A DNA stretch of 37,085 bases from Rhodoferax sp. (GTDB lineage: Bacteria > Pseudomonadota > Gammaproteobacteria > Burkholderiales > Burkholderiaceae_C). Shown piece after piece: positions 9,485 through 20,772 of this stretch. The notes under the pieces were generated by a model. That model did not search any database, was not told where the DNA came from, and saw only the letters and a list, made by a program, of their open reading frames with translations. The stretch covers positions 1-37,085 of the forward strand of contig NZ_JACUUE010000007.1 of NCBI RefSeq assembly GCF_014859475.1, given 5' to 3'. Position 1 is the stretch's first letter, and each line of letters opens with the position of its first letter. Made by a program: the position numbers and the translations under genes.

Positions 9485-9555
9485 GATAATCCGGCCAACA
9501 TTTACACGCACCATCACTGGCGCGGAAGTCTCATTTTTTAACTGAAAGACCCCCC

Positions 9556-10023
9556 ATGGCTGAAAACAAAGACCCTATTTTTCAAATTCAACGTGTCTAT
9601 CTCAAGGAAGCCTCGCTGGAGCAGCCTAATTCACCCGCGATCCTGCTGGAGCAAGAGCAGCCCACGGTTGATATCCAGTTGGGTGTCAACGCCGCACCCG
9701 TGGGTGAGGGCGTGTTTGAAGTGATGGTGACCGCCACGGTGCAAACCAAAATCAAGGACAAGACCGTGTTTCTGGTCGAAGCGACGCAAGCCGGCATTTT
9801 TGAGCTGCGCAACTTGCCGCAAGAGCAAATGGGCCCGATCCTGGGCATTGCCTGTCCGCAAATCGTCTATCCCTACCTGCGCGGCAATGTGGCCGACCTG
9901 ATCCAGCGCGGTGGTTTTCCGCCCGTGCATCTGTCGGAAATCAATTTCCAGGCCATGTACGAGCAACAGCAGAGCGCCCAGGCTGCCCAGGCTGCTCAAG
10001 CTGAGCCCGCACCGGCCCAGTAA
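9556..10023 (+). CDS. secB: Protein-export chaperone SecB
   Basis: [40 protein letters not shown]...[27 protein letters not shown]. Confidence 0.94.
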   Translation: MAENKDPIFQIQRVYLKEASLEQPNSPAILLEQEQPTVDIQLGVNAAPVGEGVFEVMVTATVQTKIKDKTVFLVEATQAGIFELRNLPQEQMGPILGIACPQIVYPYLRGNVADLIQRGGFPPVHLSEINFQAMYEQQQSAQAAQAAQAEPAPAQ

Positions 10024-10070
10024 ATTGGCTGCGCTGGCGTGCTCCTGATGCAGCGGCTAACACTTGACTC

Positions 10071-11099
10071 ATGATGAAAATCATTGTGCTTGGGGCTGGT
10101 GCATGGGGCACGGCGCTGGCAGTCAGTGCCAGTCAGCACCCGGACCGTCATGCGGTAACGCTGTGGGCGCGGGATGCCACGCAGTCGGGTTTGCTGCAAA
10201 CGCAGCATGAAAACCAGCGCTACCTGCCCGGCGTGGCTTTGCCGCCCAAACTGGCCTTTAGTGCGGCAGAGTTGGCCGAACTGCCTGCTTTGACCGACAG
10301 CGCCGATCTGGTGGTGGTGGCCACGCCGATGGCGGCTCTTCGGTCCATGCTGACGGTTTTGGCTGCTTGCAAGGCACCCGTGGCCTGGGTCTGCAAAGGG
10401 TTCGAGGCACCGGTTGCCTTTGAGGTCGGCCTGCTGGCCCATGAGGTGCAGGAACAAGTGGCGCCTGCTTTGCAAGCCGGCGTGCTCAGTGGCCCCAGCT
10501 TTGCGCTTGAAGTAGCACGGGGTCAGCCCACCGCGCTGGTGGCGGCCAGTGCCCACGACGCCGTGCGCCAGGCGCTGGTCAATGCCTTTCACGGGCCAAC
10601 GCTGCGGGTTTATGCCAATGATGACATCGTCGGCGTCGAGGTGGGTGGTGCCGTCAAAAACGTGCTCGCCATTGCCACCGGCCTGTGTGACGGCCTGGGT
10701 CTGGGGCTCAATGCCCGCGCCGCGCTGATCACCCGGGGTTTGGCAGAGATGACGCGCCTGGGGCTGGCGCTGGGCGCTCAGCCCGGCACCTTCATGGGCT
10801 TGAGCGGCCTGGGTGACCTGGTGCTGACCGCCACCGGCGACTTGTCGCGCAACCGCCAGGTGGGCTTGGCGCTGGCGCAGGGGCAAAGCCTGGCGCAAAC
10901 AACAGCCGCGCTCGGCCATGTCGCCGAAGGTGTTTACAGCGCCCGCACCGTGGTGCAGCGCGCCAACCACCTTGGCGTGGACATGCCGATCGCCAACGCG
11001 GTGGTGGCCTTGCTCGACGGCTTGTTGACCCCGCAACAGGCGGTGGCCGACTTGATGGGGCGCGAGCCCACGGTCGAGCAGCTTGACGCGGCATCCTGA
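10071..11099 (+). CDS. gpsA: Glycerol-3-phosphate dehydrogenase [NAD(P)+]
   Basis: [15 protein letters not shown]...[20 protein letters not shown]...[11 protein letters not shown]. Confidence 0.93.
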   Translation: MMKIIVLGAGAWGTALAVSASQHPDRHAVTLWARDATQSGLLQTQHENQRYLPGVALPPKLAFSAAELAELPALTDSADLVVVATPMAALRSMLTVLAACKAPVAWVCKGFEAPVAFEVGLLAHEVQEQVAPALQAGVLSGPSFALEVARGQPTALVAASAHDAVRQALVNAFHGPTLRVYANDDIVGVEVGGAVKNVLAIATGLCDGLGLGLNARAALITRGLAEMTRLGLALGAQPGTFMGLSGLGDLVLTATGDLSRNRQVGLALAQGQSLAQTTAALGHVAEGVYSARTVVQRANHLGVDMPIANAVVALLDGLLTPQQAVADLMGREPTVEQLDAAS

Positions 11100-11130
11100 A
11101 TTTGACATTTCAACCCCTGGACACCATGAC

Positions 11131-12009
11131 ATGACGGCTCATTCTGATTTCTCTCCCGCCTTTGTTGCCGAACTGGCCCGGGCCGATGTGGTCAGGGCCT
11201 TGCAGGAAGATGTGGGCGCTGGCGACCTGACCGCTGGTCTGGTGGACCCCACCTTGCGCGCCAGAGCCCGCGTGGTGGCGCGCGAAAGCGCCGTGATCTG
11301 CGGTCAACCCTGGGCTGAGGCCGCCTTGCGCCAGCTCGACCCCGAGGTCGATATCGCCTGGCTGGTGCCCGAGGGCCATCGCTGCAAAGCCGACCAGGTG
11401 GTGCTCGAAATTCACGGCCAGGCCAGGGCTATGCTGACGGCCGAGCGTACCGCGCTTAATTTCTTGCAACTGCTCAGTGCCGTGGCCAGTAAAACCAGCG
11501 ACTACGTGCAGGCCATTTGCGATGTGCCTGGCTCACACGCCCGCATTGTTGACACCCGTAAAACGCTGCCCGGTTTGCGTTTGGCGCAAAAGTACGCGGT
11601 CTTCGTGGGCGGCGGTGTCAACCACAGGCTGGGCTTGTATGACGCGGTGCTGATCAAGGAAAACCACATTGCCGCCGCCGGTGGCGTCACCGCCGTGCTG
11701 CAGCAGGCCGCGCGGGTGGCACCAAACGCCCGTTTTATCGAGATCGAGATCGAAACCCTGGCGCAACTCAGCGAGGCGCTCGATGCCGGCGCCAGCATGG
11801 TGTTGCTCGACAACATGGGCCTGTCGCAGTTGCATGAATCTGTGCAACTCAATGCCGGGCGCGCCATTCTGGAAGTGTCGGGCGGTGTCAACCTGTCGTC
11901 GGTGCGCGCCATTGCCTCCACCGGGGTGGACCGCATTTCGATTGGCACCTTGACCAAAGACATCAAGGCGGTTGATTTTTCGATGCGTTTTGCCACCGAG
12001 CTGCTATAA
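11131..12009 (+). CDS. nadC: Nicotinate-nucleotide diphosphorylase (carboxylating)
   Basis: EDVGAGDLTAGL...TAERTALNFLQLLSAVAS...DTRKTLPGLRLAQKYAV..GGGVNHRLGLYDAVLIKENH. Confidence 0.94.
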   Translation: MTAHSDFSPAFVAELARADVVRALQEDVGAGDLTAGLVDPTLRARARVVARESAVICGQPWAEAALRQLDPEVDIAWLVPEGHRCKADQVVLEIHGQARAMLTAERTALNFLQLLSAVASKTSDYVQAICDVPGSHARIVDTRKTLPGLRLAQKYAVFVGGGVNHRLGLYDAVLIKENHIAAAGGVTAVLQQAARVAPNARFIEIEIETLAQLSEALDAGASMVLLDNMGLSQLHESVQLNAGRAILEVSGGVNLSSVRAIASTGVDRISIGTLTKDIKAVDFSMRFATELL

Positions 12010-12051
12010 ACGACCGCTGGACACCTTGATTTTTGCGCCTCAGGAGGCAAC

Positions 12052-13173
12052 ATGAACATGGCCATGAAAGAAGTCGATTACGAACAGCCGCAGGCCGATG
12101 CCAGTGGCCCGGTCTGCGCCACCAAACACGCTTGGGCGCGGGTGCCGCTTGAGCCCGGCCCCGTGGAGCGGGCAGCTTTAAAAGACAAAATCCGCCGCCT
12201 GCTCAGGGAAAAAAACGCGGTCATGGTGTCACATTACTACGTGCACCCCGACCTGCAGGACCTGGCCGAGGCCACCGGTGGCCTGGTCAGCGATTCGCTG
12301 GAAATGGCGCGCTTTGGCCGCGACCATTCGGCGCAGACGCTGGTGGTGTCTGGCGTGCGTTTCATGGGCGAAACAGCCAAAATCCTGTCGCCGGAAAAAC
12401 GCGTGCTGATGCCCGACCTCGACGCCACCTGCTCGCTCGACCTGGGTTGCCCGGTGGACGAGTTCAGCGCCTTTTGCGATGCCCATCCCGATCGCACGGT
12501 GGTGGTCTATGCCAACACCAGTGCGGCGGTCAAGGCGCGCTCGGACTGGCTGGTCACGTCAAGCTGCGCGCTCGATATTGTGCGGGCGCTCAAGCACAAA
12601 GGGCACAAAATTTTGTGGGCGCCCGACCGCCACCTGGGTGGCTACATCCAGCGCGAAACCGGTGCCGACATGCTGATGTGGAACGGCTCCTGCATCGTCC
12701 ACGACGAGTTCAAGGCGAGCGAGTTGAAGCACCTGATGCAGCAGCATCCGGGCGCCAAAGTGCTGGTCCACCCCGAATCGCCTGCCGAGGTGGTGGCGCT
12801 GGCCGATGCGGTAGGCTCCACCTCGGCCATTCTCAAGGCGGCCCGTGAGATGGACGCTGACGTGTTCATTGTGGCCACCGACAACGGCATGATGCACAAG
12901 CTGCGCACGCTCAACCCGGGCAAACTGTTTCTGGAAGCGCCCACGGCGGGCAATAGCGCCAGCTGCAAGAGCTGCGCCCATTGCCCCTGGATGGCCATGA
13001 ACAGCCTGGCTGACGTGGCCCGCGTGCTGGAGACCGGCGCCAACGAGGTGTTTGTTGACCCGGTCATCATTCCGCGCGCGCGCTTGCCGATCGAGCGCAT
13101 GCTGGCGTTCACCTCGGCGCTCAAAGGCGGTCATGACGCCGGCAGTCTGGTGCCCAATATCGGGGCCGCCTGA
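12052..13173 (+). CDS. nadA: Quinolinate synthase
   Basis: [33 protein letters not shown]...[24 protein letters not shown]; Cys-rich [14 protein letters not shown]. Confidence 0.94.
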   Translation: MNMAMKEVDYEQPQADASGPVCATKHAWARVPLEPGPVERAALKDKIRRLLREKNAVMVSHYYVHPDLQDLAEATGGLVSDSLEMARFGRDHSAQTLVVSGVRFMGETAKILSPEKRVLMPDLDATCSLDLGCPVDEFSAFCDAHPDRTVVVYANTSAAVKARSDWLVTSSCALDIVRALKHKGHKILWAPDRHLGGYIQRETGADMLMWNGSCIVHDEFKASELKHLMQQHPGAKVLVHPESPAEVVALADAVGSTSAILKAAREMDADVFIVATDNGMMHKLRTLNPGKLFLEAPTAGNSASCKSCAHCPWMAMNSLADVARVLETGANEVFVDPVIIPRARLPIERMLAFTSALKGGHDAGSLVPNIGAA

Positions 13174-13209
13174 GTTCTTTTGTTTGCACTCTGGGGGCAT
13201 TGGGGAGCG

Positions 13210-13380
13210 CCTCAGACGCGCTTCGCTTTGCGACATCGGCGCCCCACCCACTGCGCAACCGCTCTGCTTCAGTTTCGTGGCTCGCCAAACCCAGGCGCAT
13301 CAGGTCAATCGGGGTAAGGCGTGGGGCCGATGTCGCAAAGCGAAGCGCGTCTGAGGCCCCGCGCCTTACCCCGATTGACC
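13210..13380. repeat. Interleaved inverted repeats A-B-A'-B'
   Basis: A 13210-13247 pairs with A' 13321-13356 (31 bp perfect core cctcagacgcgcttcgctttgcgacatcggc); B 13303-13328 ggtcaatcggggtaaggcgtggggcc pairs with B' 13355-13380 (1 mismatch). Confidence 0.9.
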
Positions 13381-13427
13381 CATCACAAGCACCAGAACGT
13401 CCTGACTGAACTCTGTCTTCCTGACGG

Positions 13428-14333
13428 TCAGCGCCGTGATGCTGACACCCAGATGCCGCCCACAATCAGCACAAACGCCAGCGCGTGGTAAAGGTGCGGC
13501 AATTCCCCTAAAAAGACCGCTGACAACACCGCTGTAAACAGAGGCACCAGATTGATGAAAAATCCGGCTACTGCCGGGCCAGCGCGTGCCACGCCAGCGC
13601 CATAGGCACGGTAAGCGAGCAGGGCAGGGCCAAGGGCCACGAACAGCAAAGCCGCAGCCAGGCCCCAACTCAAATCCAGCCGTCCCAGGCCCAAGGCCCA
13701 TTCCGCCCCTGCCGACAGGCTTGACCAGACCAGCCCAAGGGCAATCTGCGCCAGCAAAAAGGCCGACCAGTCGCGTCTGATTTCAGTGGGCTCGGTGGTC
13801 GGGTGCGCCAGCATCCAGCTGTAATAAGCCCAGGCGGCCGAGGCCAGCAACATGTACATATCGCCCGGCACCAACCGCACCTGCAACAGCACGTCAAGCT
13901 GGCCCCGGCTCAGCACCAGCATCACGCCGCCGATCGACAGCGCTGCACCCAGCCATTGCTTGCCCGAGATGCGCATGCCAAAAAACACCCGGCCAATCAA
14001 CAGCATCCAGACCGGCATACTGGCGCCCACCAGCGTGACATTGATTGGCGTGGAAGTGTTGAGTGACAAATACAGCAGCGCGTTGTAGCCGCCAATGCTC
14101 AACATGCCCAGCATGGCAAAACGCGGCCAGCTCTGCCACAGGGCACTGCCCCGGCGCAACACCGGCGCGGCCAGTGGCAGCAGCAGCGCAAAGGCGATGG
14201 CCCAACGCAGCAGGTTGAGCGTCATGGGCGAGATCAGTGGCGCAATCATGCGCCCCACCACAGCATTGCCGGCCCACAAAATGGGTGGCAGGGTCAATAA
14301 CACAAGGGTGCTGGGGTTGAGTTTGGCGTGCAT
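13428..14333 (-). CDS. EamA/DMT-superfamily permease
   Basis: Multiple TM segments, PPILWAGNAVVGRMIAPLISPMTLNLLRWAIA...GALLYLSLNTSTPINVTLVGASMPVWMLLIG; ATG at 14333 gives the typical N-terminus. Confidence 0.85.
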   Translation of the reverse strand: MHAKLNPSTLVLLTLPPILWAGNAVVGRMIAPLISPMTLNLLRWAIAFALLLPLAAPVLRRGSALWQSWPRFAMLGMLSIGGYNALLYLSLNTSTPINVTLVGASMPVWMLLIGRVFFGMRISGKQWLGAALSIGGVMLVLSRGQLDVLLQVRLVPGDMYMLLASAAWAYYSWMLAHPTTEPTEIRRDWSAFLLAQIALGLVWSSLSAGAEWALGLGRLDLSWGLAAALLFVALGPALLAYRAYGAGVARAGPAVAGFFINLVPLFTAVLSAVFLGELPHLYHALAFVLIVGGIWVSASRR

Positions 14334-14442
14334 GGGGAAAGACTGTAACAAGGCATTTGCCGTGGCCTGATGCACTCGCGACAGCGACCGCTGCCAAATC
14401 ATGGCAATATCTTGCAAATTCAACTTTTCAGGAATTCAAACC

Positions 14443-15438
14443 ATGACAACGAGCACCTCACGCGCCATTCGCATCGACCAACACGGCGGGCCGGAACAAC
14501 TCAAACTGGTGACCGTGACGGTCGGTGAGCCCGGCCCCGGCGAGATTCGCATTCGCCATCACGCGGTGGGGCTGAACTTTATCGACGTCTATCAGCGCAG
14601 CGGCTTGTACCCCATGACGCTGCCGCAGCAGCTTGGCATGGAAGCCGCCGGAGTGGTCGAAGCAGTGGGCGAGGGCGTGACACACCTCAAGGTGGGTGAC
14701 CGCGCCGCTTATGCCAGCCAGCCGCCGGGCAGCTATTGCGATGTGCGCGTGATGCCAGCCAAATGCGTCTGCAAGCTGCCCGATGCCATCTCGTTCGAGA
14801 CCGGTGCCGCCATGATGCTCAAGGGCCTCACGGCGCAGTATTTGCTCAAAAAAAACCAGCCCTTGGGCGGTTTACAGCCGGGAGATTTTGTGCTGTTTCA
14901 CGCCGCCGCCGGTGGTGTTGGCTTGATTGCCTGCCAATGGGCCAAGGCGATGGGCTTGCAGCTGATCGGCACGGCGGGCTCAGACGCCAAATGCGCGCTG
15001 GCCAAAGCCAATGGCGCGGCCTTTGTCATCAACTACAGCACCGAAGACTTTTTGGCGCGCGTCAAGGAAATTACCGGTGGCAAAGGCGTCAAGGTGGTCT
15101 ATGACTCGGTCGGCAAAGACACCTGGGACAAGTCGCTCGACTGCCTGGCGCCGTTTGGCCTGATGGTCAGCTTTGGCAATGCCTCCGGGCCGGTGGCGCC
15201 GTTTGCGCCGGGCATCCTTGGGCCCAAGGGCTCACTGTATTTGACGCGGCAAACCCTGTTTACCCACATTGCCAGCCGCGAGAGCACGCAGGCCATGGCT
15301 GACGATCTGTTTGAAGCCGTGACCAGCGGCAAGGTGCAGATTCACATCGACCAGCGCTACAAGCTTGAAGACGTGCAACAGGCGCACCGCGACCTGGAAG
15401 CGCGCAAGACCACCGCTTGCAGCATTCTGACCTTGTAA
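14443..15438 (+). CDS. qorA: NADPH:quinone reductase
   Basis: RIDQHGGPEQLKLVTVTVGEPGPGEIRIRHHAVGLNFIDVYQRSGLYP...HAAAGGVGLIACQWAKAMG. Confidence 0.9.
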   Translation: MTTSTSRAIRIDQHGGPEQLKLVTVTVGEPGPGEIRIRHHAVGLNFIDVYQRSGLYPMTLPQQLGMEAAGVVEAVGEGVTHLKVGDRAAYASQPPGSYCDVRVMPAKCVCKLPDAISFETGAAMMLKGLTAQYLLKKNQPLGGLQPGDFVLFHAAAGGVGLIACQWAKAMGLQLIGTAGSDAKCALAKANGAAFVINYSTEDFLARVKEITGGKGVKVVYDSVGKDTWDKSLDCLAPFGLMVSFGNASGPVAPFAPGILGPKGSLYLTRQTLFTHIASRESTQAMADDLFEAVTSGKVQIHIDQRYKLEDVQQAHRDLEARKTTACSILTL

Positions 15439-15524
15439 TTCCATTTCTAAATCATCCGCGTCGTTGTTGCTTCGCCTTGTCGTGCGACAGCACTGTCTGC
15501 GGCTGCGCGCCTGGGAGCCTGGGA

Positions 15525-15609
15525 GCCTGGGCGGCAGAGCGTTCTGCGCAGGTAAAAGGAGGAGCCCGCAGGGCGGGGGACACGCAGCAGAAAGCTCTGC
15601 CGCCCAGGC
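15525..15609. repeat. Long inverted repeat / hairpin
   Basis: gcctgggcggcagagcgttctgc (15525-15547) pairs with gcagaaagctctgccgcccaggc (15587-15609), 23 bp with one mismatch; preceded by tandem gcctggga. Confidence 0.85.
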
Positions 15610-15644
15610 GCTTGGACACAAGTGATTTGGAAACGCAATAAGCT

Positions 15645-16145
15645 TTAGCGCCCGCGCCGCACGCGTAGCAGTTCGTCAAGGATCAGGCAGGCGGCGCCCA
15701 CAGTGATGGCGCTGTCGGCCACGTTGAAGGCCGGAAAATGCCAGCCGCGCCAATAAAAGTCAAGAAAATCAACCACATAACCGTACATCACGCGGTCAAT
15801 CACATTGCCCACGGCACCGCCCAGAATGCTGGCAAGGGCAAAGGCGAACAATTTTTGACCGGCATGGTTTTTCAGCATCCACACGATCAACAATGCCGCC
15901 CCGACACCAATGGCGGTAAAAAACCAGCGCTGCCAGCCGCCGGCGCCGGCCAGAAAAGAAAACGCAGCGCCGCTGTTATGCACCCGCACAATGTTGAAGA
16001 ACGAGGTGACCGCAGTGCTGTCACCCAATTGGTAATAGCCCATGATCAGCACCTTGGTGAACTGGTCGGCGATCAGAATCAACACGGCCCAGCCGAGCCA
16101 GCCCAGCACGCTGGCCTTGGACGCGCCGAAGGTTTGGCGCGCCAT
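15645..16145 (-). CDS. lspA: Lipoprotein signal peptidase
   Basis: [14 protein letters not shown]...[17 protein letters not shown]...[36 protein letters not shown]. Confidence 0.93.
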   Translation of the reverse strand: MARQTFGASKASVLGWLGWAVLILIADQFTKVLIMGYYQLGDSTAVTSFFNIVRVHNSGAAFSFLAGAGGWQRWFFTAIGVGAALLIVWMLKNHAGQKLFAFALASILGGAVGNVIDRVMYGYVVDFLDFYWRGWHFPAFNVADSAITVGAACLILDELLRVRRGR

Positions 16146-19036
16146 CAGGCCACCGTGCGGGTTTCCCCGGAGCCAAACAGGTTGCTGATGCAGCGGCCAC
16201 ACAGCGTGGGGTGGGTGCTGTCTGCACCGATGTCGTCGCGGTAGTGCCAGCAGCGCTCGCACTTGACCCCGGTCGAGGGGCTGACCGCGATGGCCAGGGC
16301 ATCCCCGCTGCGCAAGTCGATGGCGGAGGTGATGAAGACAAACTTCAGGTCGTCGCCCAGGCTCGCCAGCAGCGCGTGGTCGTCAGCACCGACCGTCAAG
16401 CTGACCTCGGCTTGCAGCGATGAGCCTAGCTTGCTGTCAGCGCGCAGCACTTCAATCTCTTTGTTGACCGCGTCGCGCAGCTCGCGAATGCGCGACCACT
16501 TGGCCAACAGCGCAGCGTCGGCTCCAGCCAGGGCGACATACTGGTCCATGAAAATAGAGTCGCGCGTGGCGGCAGGTGTCTTGCCGGCTGTGCCCAGCAC
16601 GGCCCAGGCTTCCTCTGCGGTAAAGCTCAGGAACGGCGCCATCCAGCGCAGCATGGCCTGGGTGATTTGCCACAGCGCGGTTTGTGCGCTGCGCCTGGCC
16701 AGTGATTTGGGCGCGGTGGTGTAGAGCCGGTCTTTCAGCACATCGAGGTAGAACGAGCCCAGGTCTTCACTGCAATAAATCTGCAGCTTGGCCACCACCG
16801 GGTGAAATTCATAGACCTCAAAATGCGCCAGGATGTCGGCCTGCAGTTGCGCTGCACGGCTCAGCGCGTAGCGGTCGATCTCCAACAGCTGATCCAGCGG
16901 CACGGCATCCACGGCCGGGTCAAAGTCTTGCGTGTTGGCCAGCAAAAACTTGAGCGTGTTGCGGATGCGGCGGTAGGTGTCCACCACGCGCGCCAGAATT
17001 TTGTCGTCGCCGGCAATGTCGCCCGAATAGTCGCTGGCGGCCACCCACAGGCGGATGATTTCGGCGCCCAGCTTCTTGCTGGTTTCCTGCGGGTCAACGC
17101 CGTTGCCAGCGCTTTTGCTCATCTTGTGGCCCTTGCTGTCCACCGTAAAGCCGTGCGTCAGGATGCCTTTGTAGGGCGCGCGGCCGTACATGGCGCAGGC
17201 GGTCAACAGGGACGAGTGGAACCAGCCACGGTGCTGGTCGTGACCTTCGAGGTACAGGTCGGCCTCGGGACCGCTTTCGTGACCCGCGCCCGCGTGCGAG
17301 CCCTTGAGCACCGTGGTGTGCGTGGTGCCCGAGTCAAACCAGACTTCCAGAATGTCGCTGCTCTTGGTGTAGTGTGGCGCATCGCCCGCGCAGCCCACTT
17401 GCGCCAGAATCTCTTCAGTGCTGGCCTTGCTCCAGGCCTCGATGCCACCGGCCTCGACCATTGTTGCGGCCAGGTCCAGAATCTCCATGGTGCGCGGGTG
17501 CAAATCCCCCGAGTCCTTGTGCAAAAAGAAGGGCAGCGGCACGCCCCAACTGCGCTGGCGGCTGATGCACCAGTCGGGCCGCCCGGCGATCATGTCGCGC
17601 AGCCGAACCTTGCCGTTTTCCGGGTAAAAAGCAGTTTCTTCGATGGCGGCGAGTGCCATGTTGCGCAGCGTGTCGGGCGCCTTGTCCTTGGTGAAGACCC
17701 CCTCGCCCGCGTCCATGCGAATGAACCACTGCGCGGCGGCGCGGTAGATTACCGGTGTCTTGTGGCGCCAGCAATGCGGGTAGCTGTGGGTGATGTCGGT
17801 GGTGCAAAACAGCCGACCGGCCTCGCGCAGCGTGTTGATGATGACAGGGCAGGCTTTCCAGATGTGCTGGCCGCCAAACAGTGGGAAGTCTGCCGCATAC
17901 GTGCCGTTGCCCTGCACCGGATTCAGAATGTCGTCATAAGCCATGCCGTTCGCCACACAGCTGTTGAAGTCTTCCACGCCATAGGCAGGCGCCGAGTGCA
18001 CGATGCCGGTGCCGTCAGACGCGCTAACGTAGTCAGCCAGATACACCGGGCTCAGGCGATCGAAGCCTGCGTCCACATGGGCGAATGGGTGCTTGAAGTT
18101 GATGCCGCCCAGCGCCTTGCCGTTGACGGTGGCCAGCACGCTGCCGCTCAGGCCGAAGCGCTCGAGGCAGGCGGCGACCAGGTCTTGCGCCAGCACCAGC
18201 AGACCACGTTCGGTATCGACCAGCGCGTAGGTGAGTTCGGGGTGCGCGTTGAGCGCCTGGTTGGCCGGGATGGTCCAGGCGGTGGTGGTCCAGATCACGG
18301 CAAAGGCGTCTTTGGCCAGCGCGCTCAGGCCAAAGGCTGCGGCCAGCTTGGCCGGCTCGGCGCACAAAAAGCCCGCGTCCAGCGTTTGCGACTTCTTGTC
18401 GGCGTATTCAATCTCGAACTCGGCCAGACTGGAGCCACAGTCAAAACACCAGTAAACGGGTTTGAGGCCCCGGTAAACAAAACCACGCTCGATGACGCGC
18501 TTGAAGGCGCGAATCTCGTCGGCCTCGTTCTTGAAGTCCATGGTGCGGTACGGGTGATCCCAATCGCCCAGCACGCCCAGACGTTTGAAGTCCTGGCGCT
18601 GCAGGTCGATTTGCTCGGTGGCGTAGGCGCGGCTTTTGCCTTGCATGTCGTCACGCGCGAGCTTGCGGCCAAATTTCTTCTCGATGGCGTTTTCGATCGG
18701 CAGACCGTGGCAGTCCCAGCCGGGAATATACGCGGCATCGAGCCCCTTGAGCTGGCGCGCCTTGACGATCATGTCTTTCAGAATCTTGTTGACAGCGTGG
18801 CCCATGTGGATGGCACCGTTGGCATAGGGCGGGCCGTCGTGCAGCACAAACTTCTGACAGCCGCAGCGGGCCGCGCGCAGCTTTTGGTACAGGCCTTGTT
18901 CTTCCCACTGCTTCACCCATTGCGGCTCGCGCTTGGGCAGGTCGCCGCGCATGGGGAATGGCGTGTCGGGCAGGTTCAGCGTGCTGCGGTAATCGGCTTT
19001 GCCGGCGGAGCCAGCGTCTGTGGTGTTAGTTGTCAT
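16145..19036 (-). CDS. ileS: Isoleucyl-tRNA synthetase
   Basis: [23 protein letters not shown] (HIGH region), [12 protein letters not shown] (KMSKS), C-terminal zinc motif CERCWHY...CGRC. Confidence 0.95.
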   Translation of the reverse strand: MTTNTTDAGSAGKADYRSTLNLPDTPFPMRGDLPKREPQWVKQWEEQGLYQKLRAARCGCQKFVLHDGPPYANGAIHMGHAVNKILKDMIVKARQLKGLDAAYIPGWDCHGLPIENAIEKKFGRKLARDDMQGKSRAYATEQIDLQRQDFKRLGVLGDWDHPYRTMDFKNEADEIRAFKRVIERGFVYRGLKPVYWCFDCGSSLAEFEIEYADKKSQTLDAGFLCAEPAKLAAAFGLSALAKDAFAVIWTTTAWTIPANQALNAHPELTYALVDTERGLLVLAQDLVAACLERFGLSGSVLATVNGKALGGINFKHPFAHVDAGFDRLSPVYLADYVSASDGTGIVHSAPAYGVEDFNSCVANGMAYDDILNPVQGNGTYAADFPLFGGQHIWKACPVIINTLREAGRLFCTTDITHSYPHCWRHKTPVIYRAAAQWFIRMDAGEGVFTKDKAPDTLRNMALAAIEETAFYPENGKVRLRDMIAGRPDWCISRQRSWGVPLPFFLHKDSGDLHPRTMEILDLAATMVEAGGIEAWSKASTEEILAQVGCAGDAPHYTKSSDILEVWFDSGTTHTTVLKGSHAGAGHESGPEADLYLEGHDQHRGWFHSSLLTACAMYGRAPYKGILTHGFTVDSKGHKMSKSAGNGVDPQETSKKLGAEIIRLWVAASDYSGDIAGDDKILARVVDTYRRIRNTLKFLLANTQDFDPAVDAVPLDQLLEIDRYALSRAAQLQADILAHFEVYEFHPVVAKLQIYCSEDLGSFYLDVLKDRLYTTAPKSLARRSAQTALWQITQAMLRWMAPFLSFTAEEAWAVLGTAGKTPAATRDSIFMDQYVALAGADAALLAKWSRIRELRDAVNKEIEVLRADSKLGSSLQAEVSLTVGADDHALLASLGDDLKFVFITSAIDLRSGDALAIAVSPSTGVKCERCWHYRDDIGADSTHPTLCGRCISNLFGSGETRTVA

Positions 19037-20012
19037 GGTGGGGCAAGGTGGCAAAGTAGGCACGGGCGTGATCGCAGTCCTGGCGGATGCCAGCGGTCAA
19101 AGCGTCCAGGGAGTCGTACTTGAGTTCGTCGTGCAGTTTGTGGAGAAGTTCCACGCGCACAATTTTACCGTAGGCACCCTCGGCGCCCAAGTGGGCGGGC
19201 CAGTCCAGGCAATGGGTTTCCAGCAGCACCCGTCCGCCGTTGACGTCTCTGGGGTCGAGCGACGGGCGGATGCCCAGATTGGCGACGCCCATTAACGGGA
19301 TTTCGGCCAAACCATGCACCAGCACCGCAAAGATGCCGCTGGCCGCAGGCTTCCAGTGGGCAAAGCGCTGGTTCAGGGTCTTAAAGCCCAGGCTGCGGCC
19401 CAGTTTGCGGCCATGCACCACATGGCCCGAGATGCGGTAGGGGTGGCCCATCAGGCGGGTGGCGTCCGCCATGCGGCCCTCGAACAGCGCCTCGCGCACG
19501 GCCGAGCTCGACACCCGCAGGCCATGCACCTCATAGCTGTTCATGCGGGCCACGTCAAAGCCCTGCCTGAGTCCGGCGGCATCGAGCATGGCGTAGTCGC
19601 CGGCACGGCGCTGTCCGAAGCGAAAATCGTCGCCCACCAGCACATACCGGGCACCAAGCCCTTGCAACAACACCTGGTCGATGAAAGCCTGCGGCGACAG
19701 GTTGGCCAGCTGCGCGTCAAACGGCAGCACCACCGTTTGATCAACACCGCATTGCGCCAGGTCAATGAGTTTGTCGCGCAGCGTACCCACGCGCGCCGGC
19801 GCCAAAGCGGGGTTTCGCGTAAGGCCGGCAAAAAAGTCGCGCGGATGCGGCTCGAAAGTCAAGGCGCAACAGGGCACACCGCGCTGCTGCGCTTCGCCCT
19901 TGAGCAGACTCAGCATGGCCTGGTGGCCACGGTGCACGCCGTCGAAATTGCCAATCGTCAAGGCACAAGCCGGCGCGATCTCAGGATGTTTGAAGCCGCG
20001 ATAAATCTTCAT
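19026..20012 (-). CDS. ribF: Bifunctional riboflavin kinase/FAD synthetase
   Basis: [18 protein letters not shown]...[20 protein letters not shown]...SSSAVREAL...[10 protein letters not shown]. Confidence 0.93.
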   Translation of the reverse strand: MKIYRGFKHPEIAPACALTIGNFDGVHRGHQAMLSLLKGEAQQRGVPCCALTFEPHPRDFFAGLTRNPALAPARVGTLRDKLIDLAQCGVDQTVVLPFDAQLANLSPQAFIDQVLLQGLGARYVLVGDDFRFGQRRAGDYAMLDAAGLRQGFDVARMNSYEVHGLRVSSSAVREALFEGRMADATRLMGHPYRISGHVVHGRKLGRSLGFKTLNQRFAHWKPAASGIFAVLVHGLAEIPLMGVANLGIRPSLDPRDVNGGRVLLETHCLDWPAHLGAEGAYGKIVRVELLHKLHDELKYDSLDALTAGIRQDCDHARAYFATLPHHDN

Positions 20013-20181
20013 TATTTGATATTGATTTGATAGCATGGCGCGCATATTGTCAAAGCGCTTGACGTTAATTCGACATTGAAAGGGAGTATATTGTGCCTTG
20101 GATGCACGCATGGCTCGCCTTGCTGGCACCGTTTGCGCTGCAAAGGTTTGTTCGGATTGCGTACTTTTCAGGAGTCGTGTT

Positions 20182-20739
20182 TTGAAAGTCTTGAAACTGT
20201 CAGCCCAGGGCTTGCCCCAATCGTGGATTTCGCTTGAACAAGCGGTCATTCATTACGCCGCCCAAGATGTGCGCTGGGAAATGGGTGGCCAGGTGGCGGT
20301 GTTTCATGGCGGTCACAACGCCCGCACGGGCCAGCAGTCGATCATCACCATCTCGAGCATCATCGGCACCAAGGGCGTGCCCAACATCAACCCGTTCGAA
20401 CTCAAACCCGGCCTGACCAACAGCAAACTGTTTGCCCGCGACCGCAACCTGTGCGCCTACTGTGGCGATTTGTTTGACGAGCATGACCTGACGCGCGAAC
20501 ACATCATTCCTTTTGCCCAAAACGGCATCGACAACTGGATGAACGTGGTCACGGCATGCCGCCCCTGCAACCACCGCAAAAGCCATCGCACGCCCGAGCA
20601 GGCCCATATGCCGCTGCGCTACACGCCTTACGTGCCCAGTCTGTGGGAAGACTTTATCTTGCGCAATCGCCGCATTCTGGCGGATCAAATGGAATTCTTG
20701 ATGGCGCACGTGCCCAAGTCATCACGTTTGGCGGCCTGA
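20182..20739 (+). CDS. HNH endonuclease family protein
   Basis: LFARDRNLCAYCGDLFDEHDLTREHIIPFAQNGIDNWMNVVTACRPCNHRKSHRTPEQ; probable TTG start (MKVLKLSAQG) after AGGAG; upstream extension in the ORF track unlikely. Confidence 0.82.
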   Translation: MKVLKLSAQGLPQSWISLEQAVIHYAAQDVRWEMGGQVAVFHGGHNARTGQQSIITISSIIGTKGVPNINPFELKPGLTNSKLFARDRNLCAYCGDLFDEHDLTREHIIPFAQNGIDNWMNVVTACRPCNHRKSHRTPEQAHMPLRYTPYVPSLWEDFILRNRRILADQMEFLMAHVPKSSRLAA

Positions 20740-20772
20740 TACTTTTGTGCAGGTTGGTTTCAGGGAGTAAAA

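Noticed and set aside
9996-11132. 378-aa minus-strand ORF
   Set aside because: Antisense to gpsA, which has strong motifs.
16802-19123. 773-aa plus-strand ORF
   Set aside because: Antisense to ileS; translation is low-complexity, rich in A/V/G/R/H/Q, with no recognisable domain. It is a GC-rich shadow ORF.
20098-20181. Upstream extension of the HNH ORF
   Set aside because: Family-typical start MKVLKLSAQG fits TTG at 20182 preceded by AGGAG; upstream residues look non-conserved.
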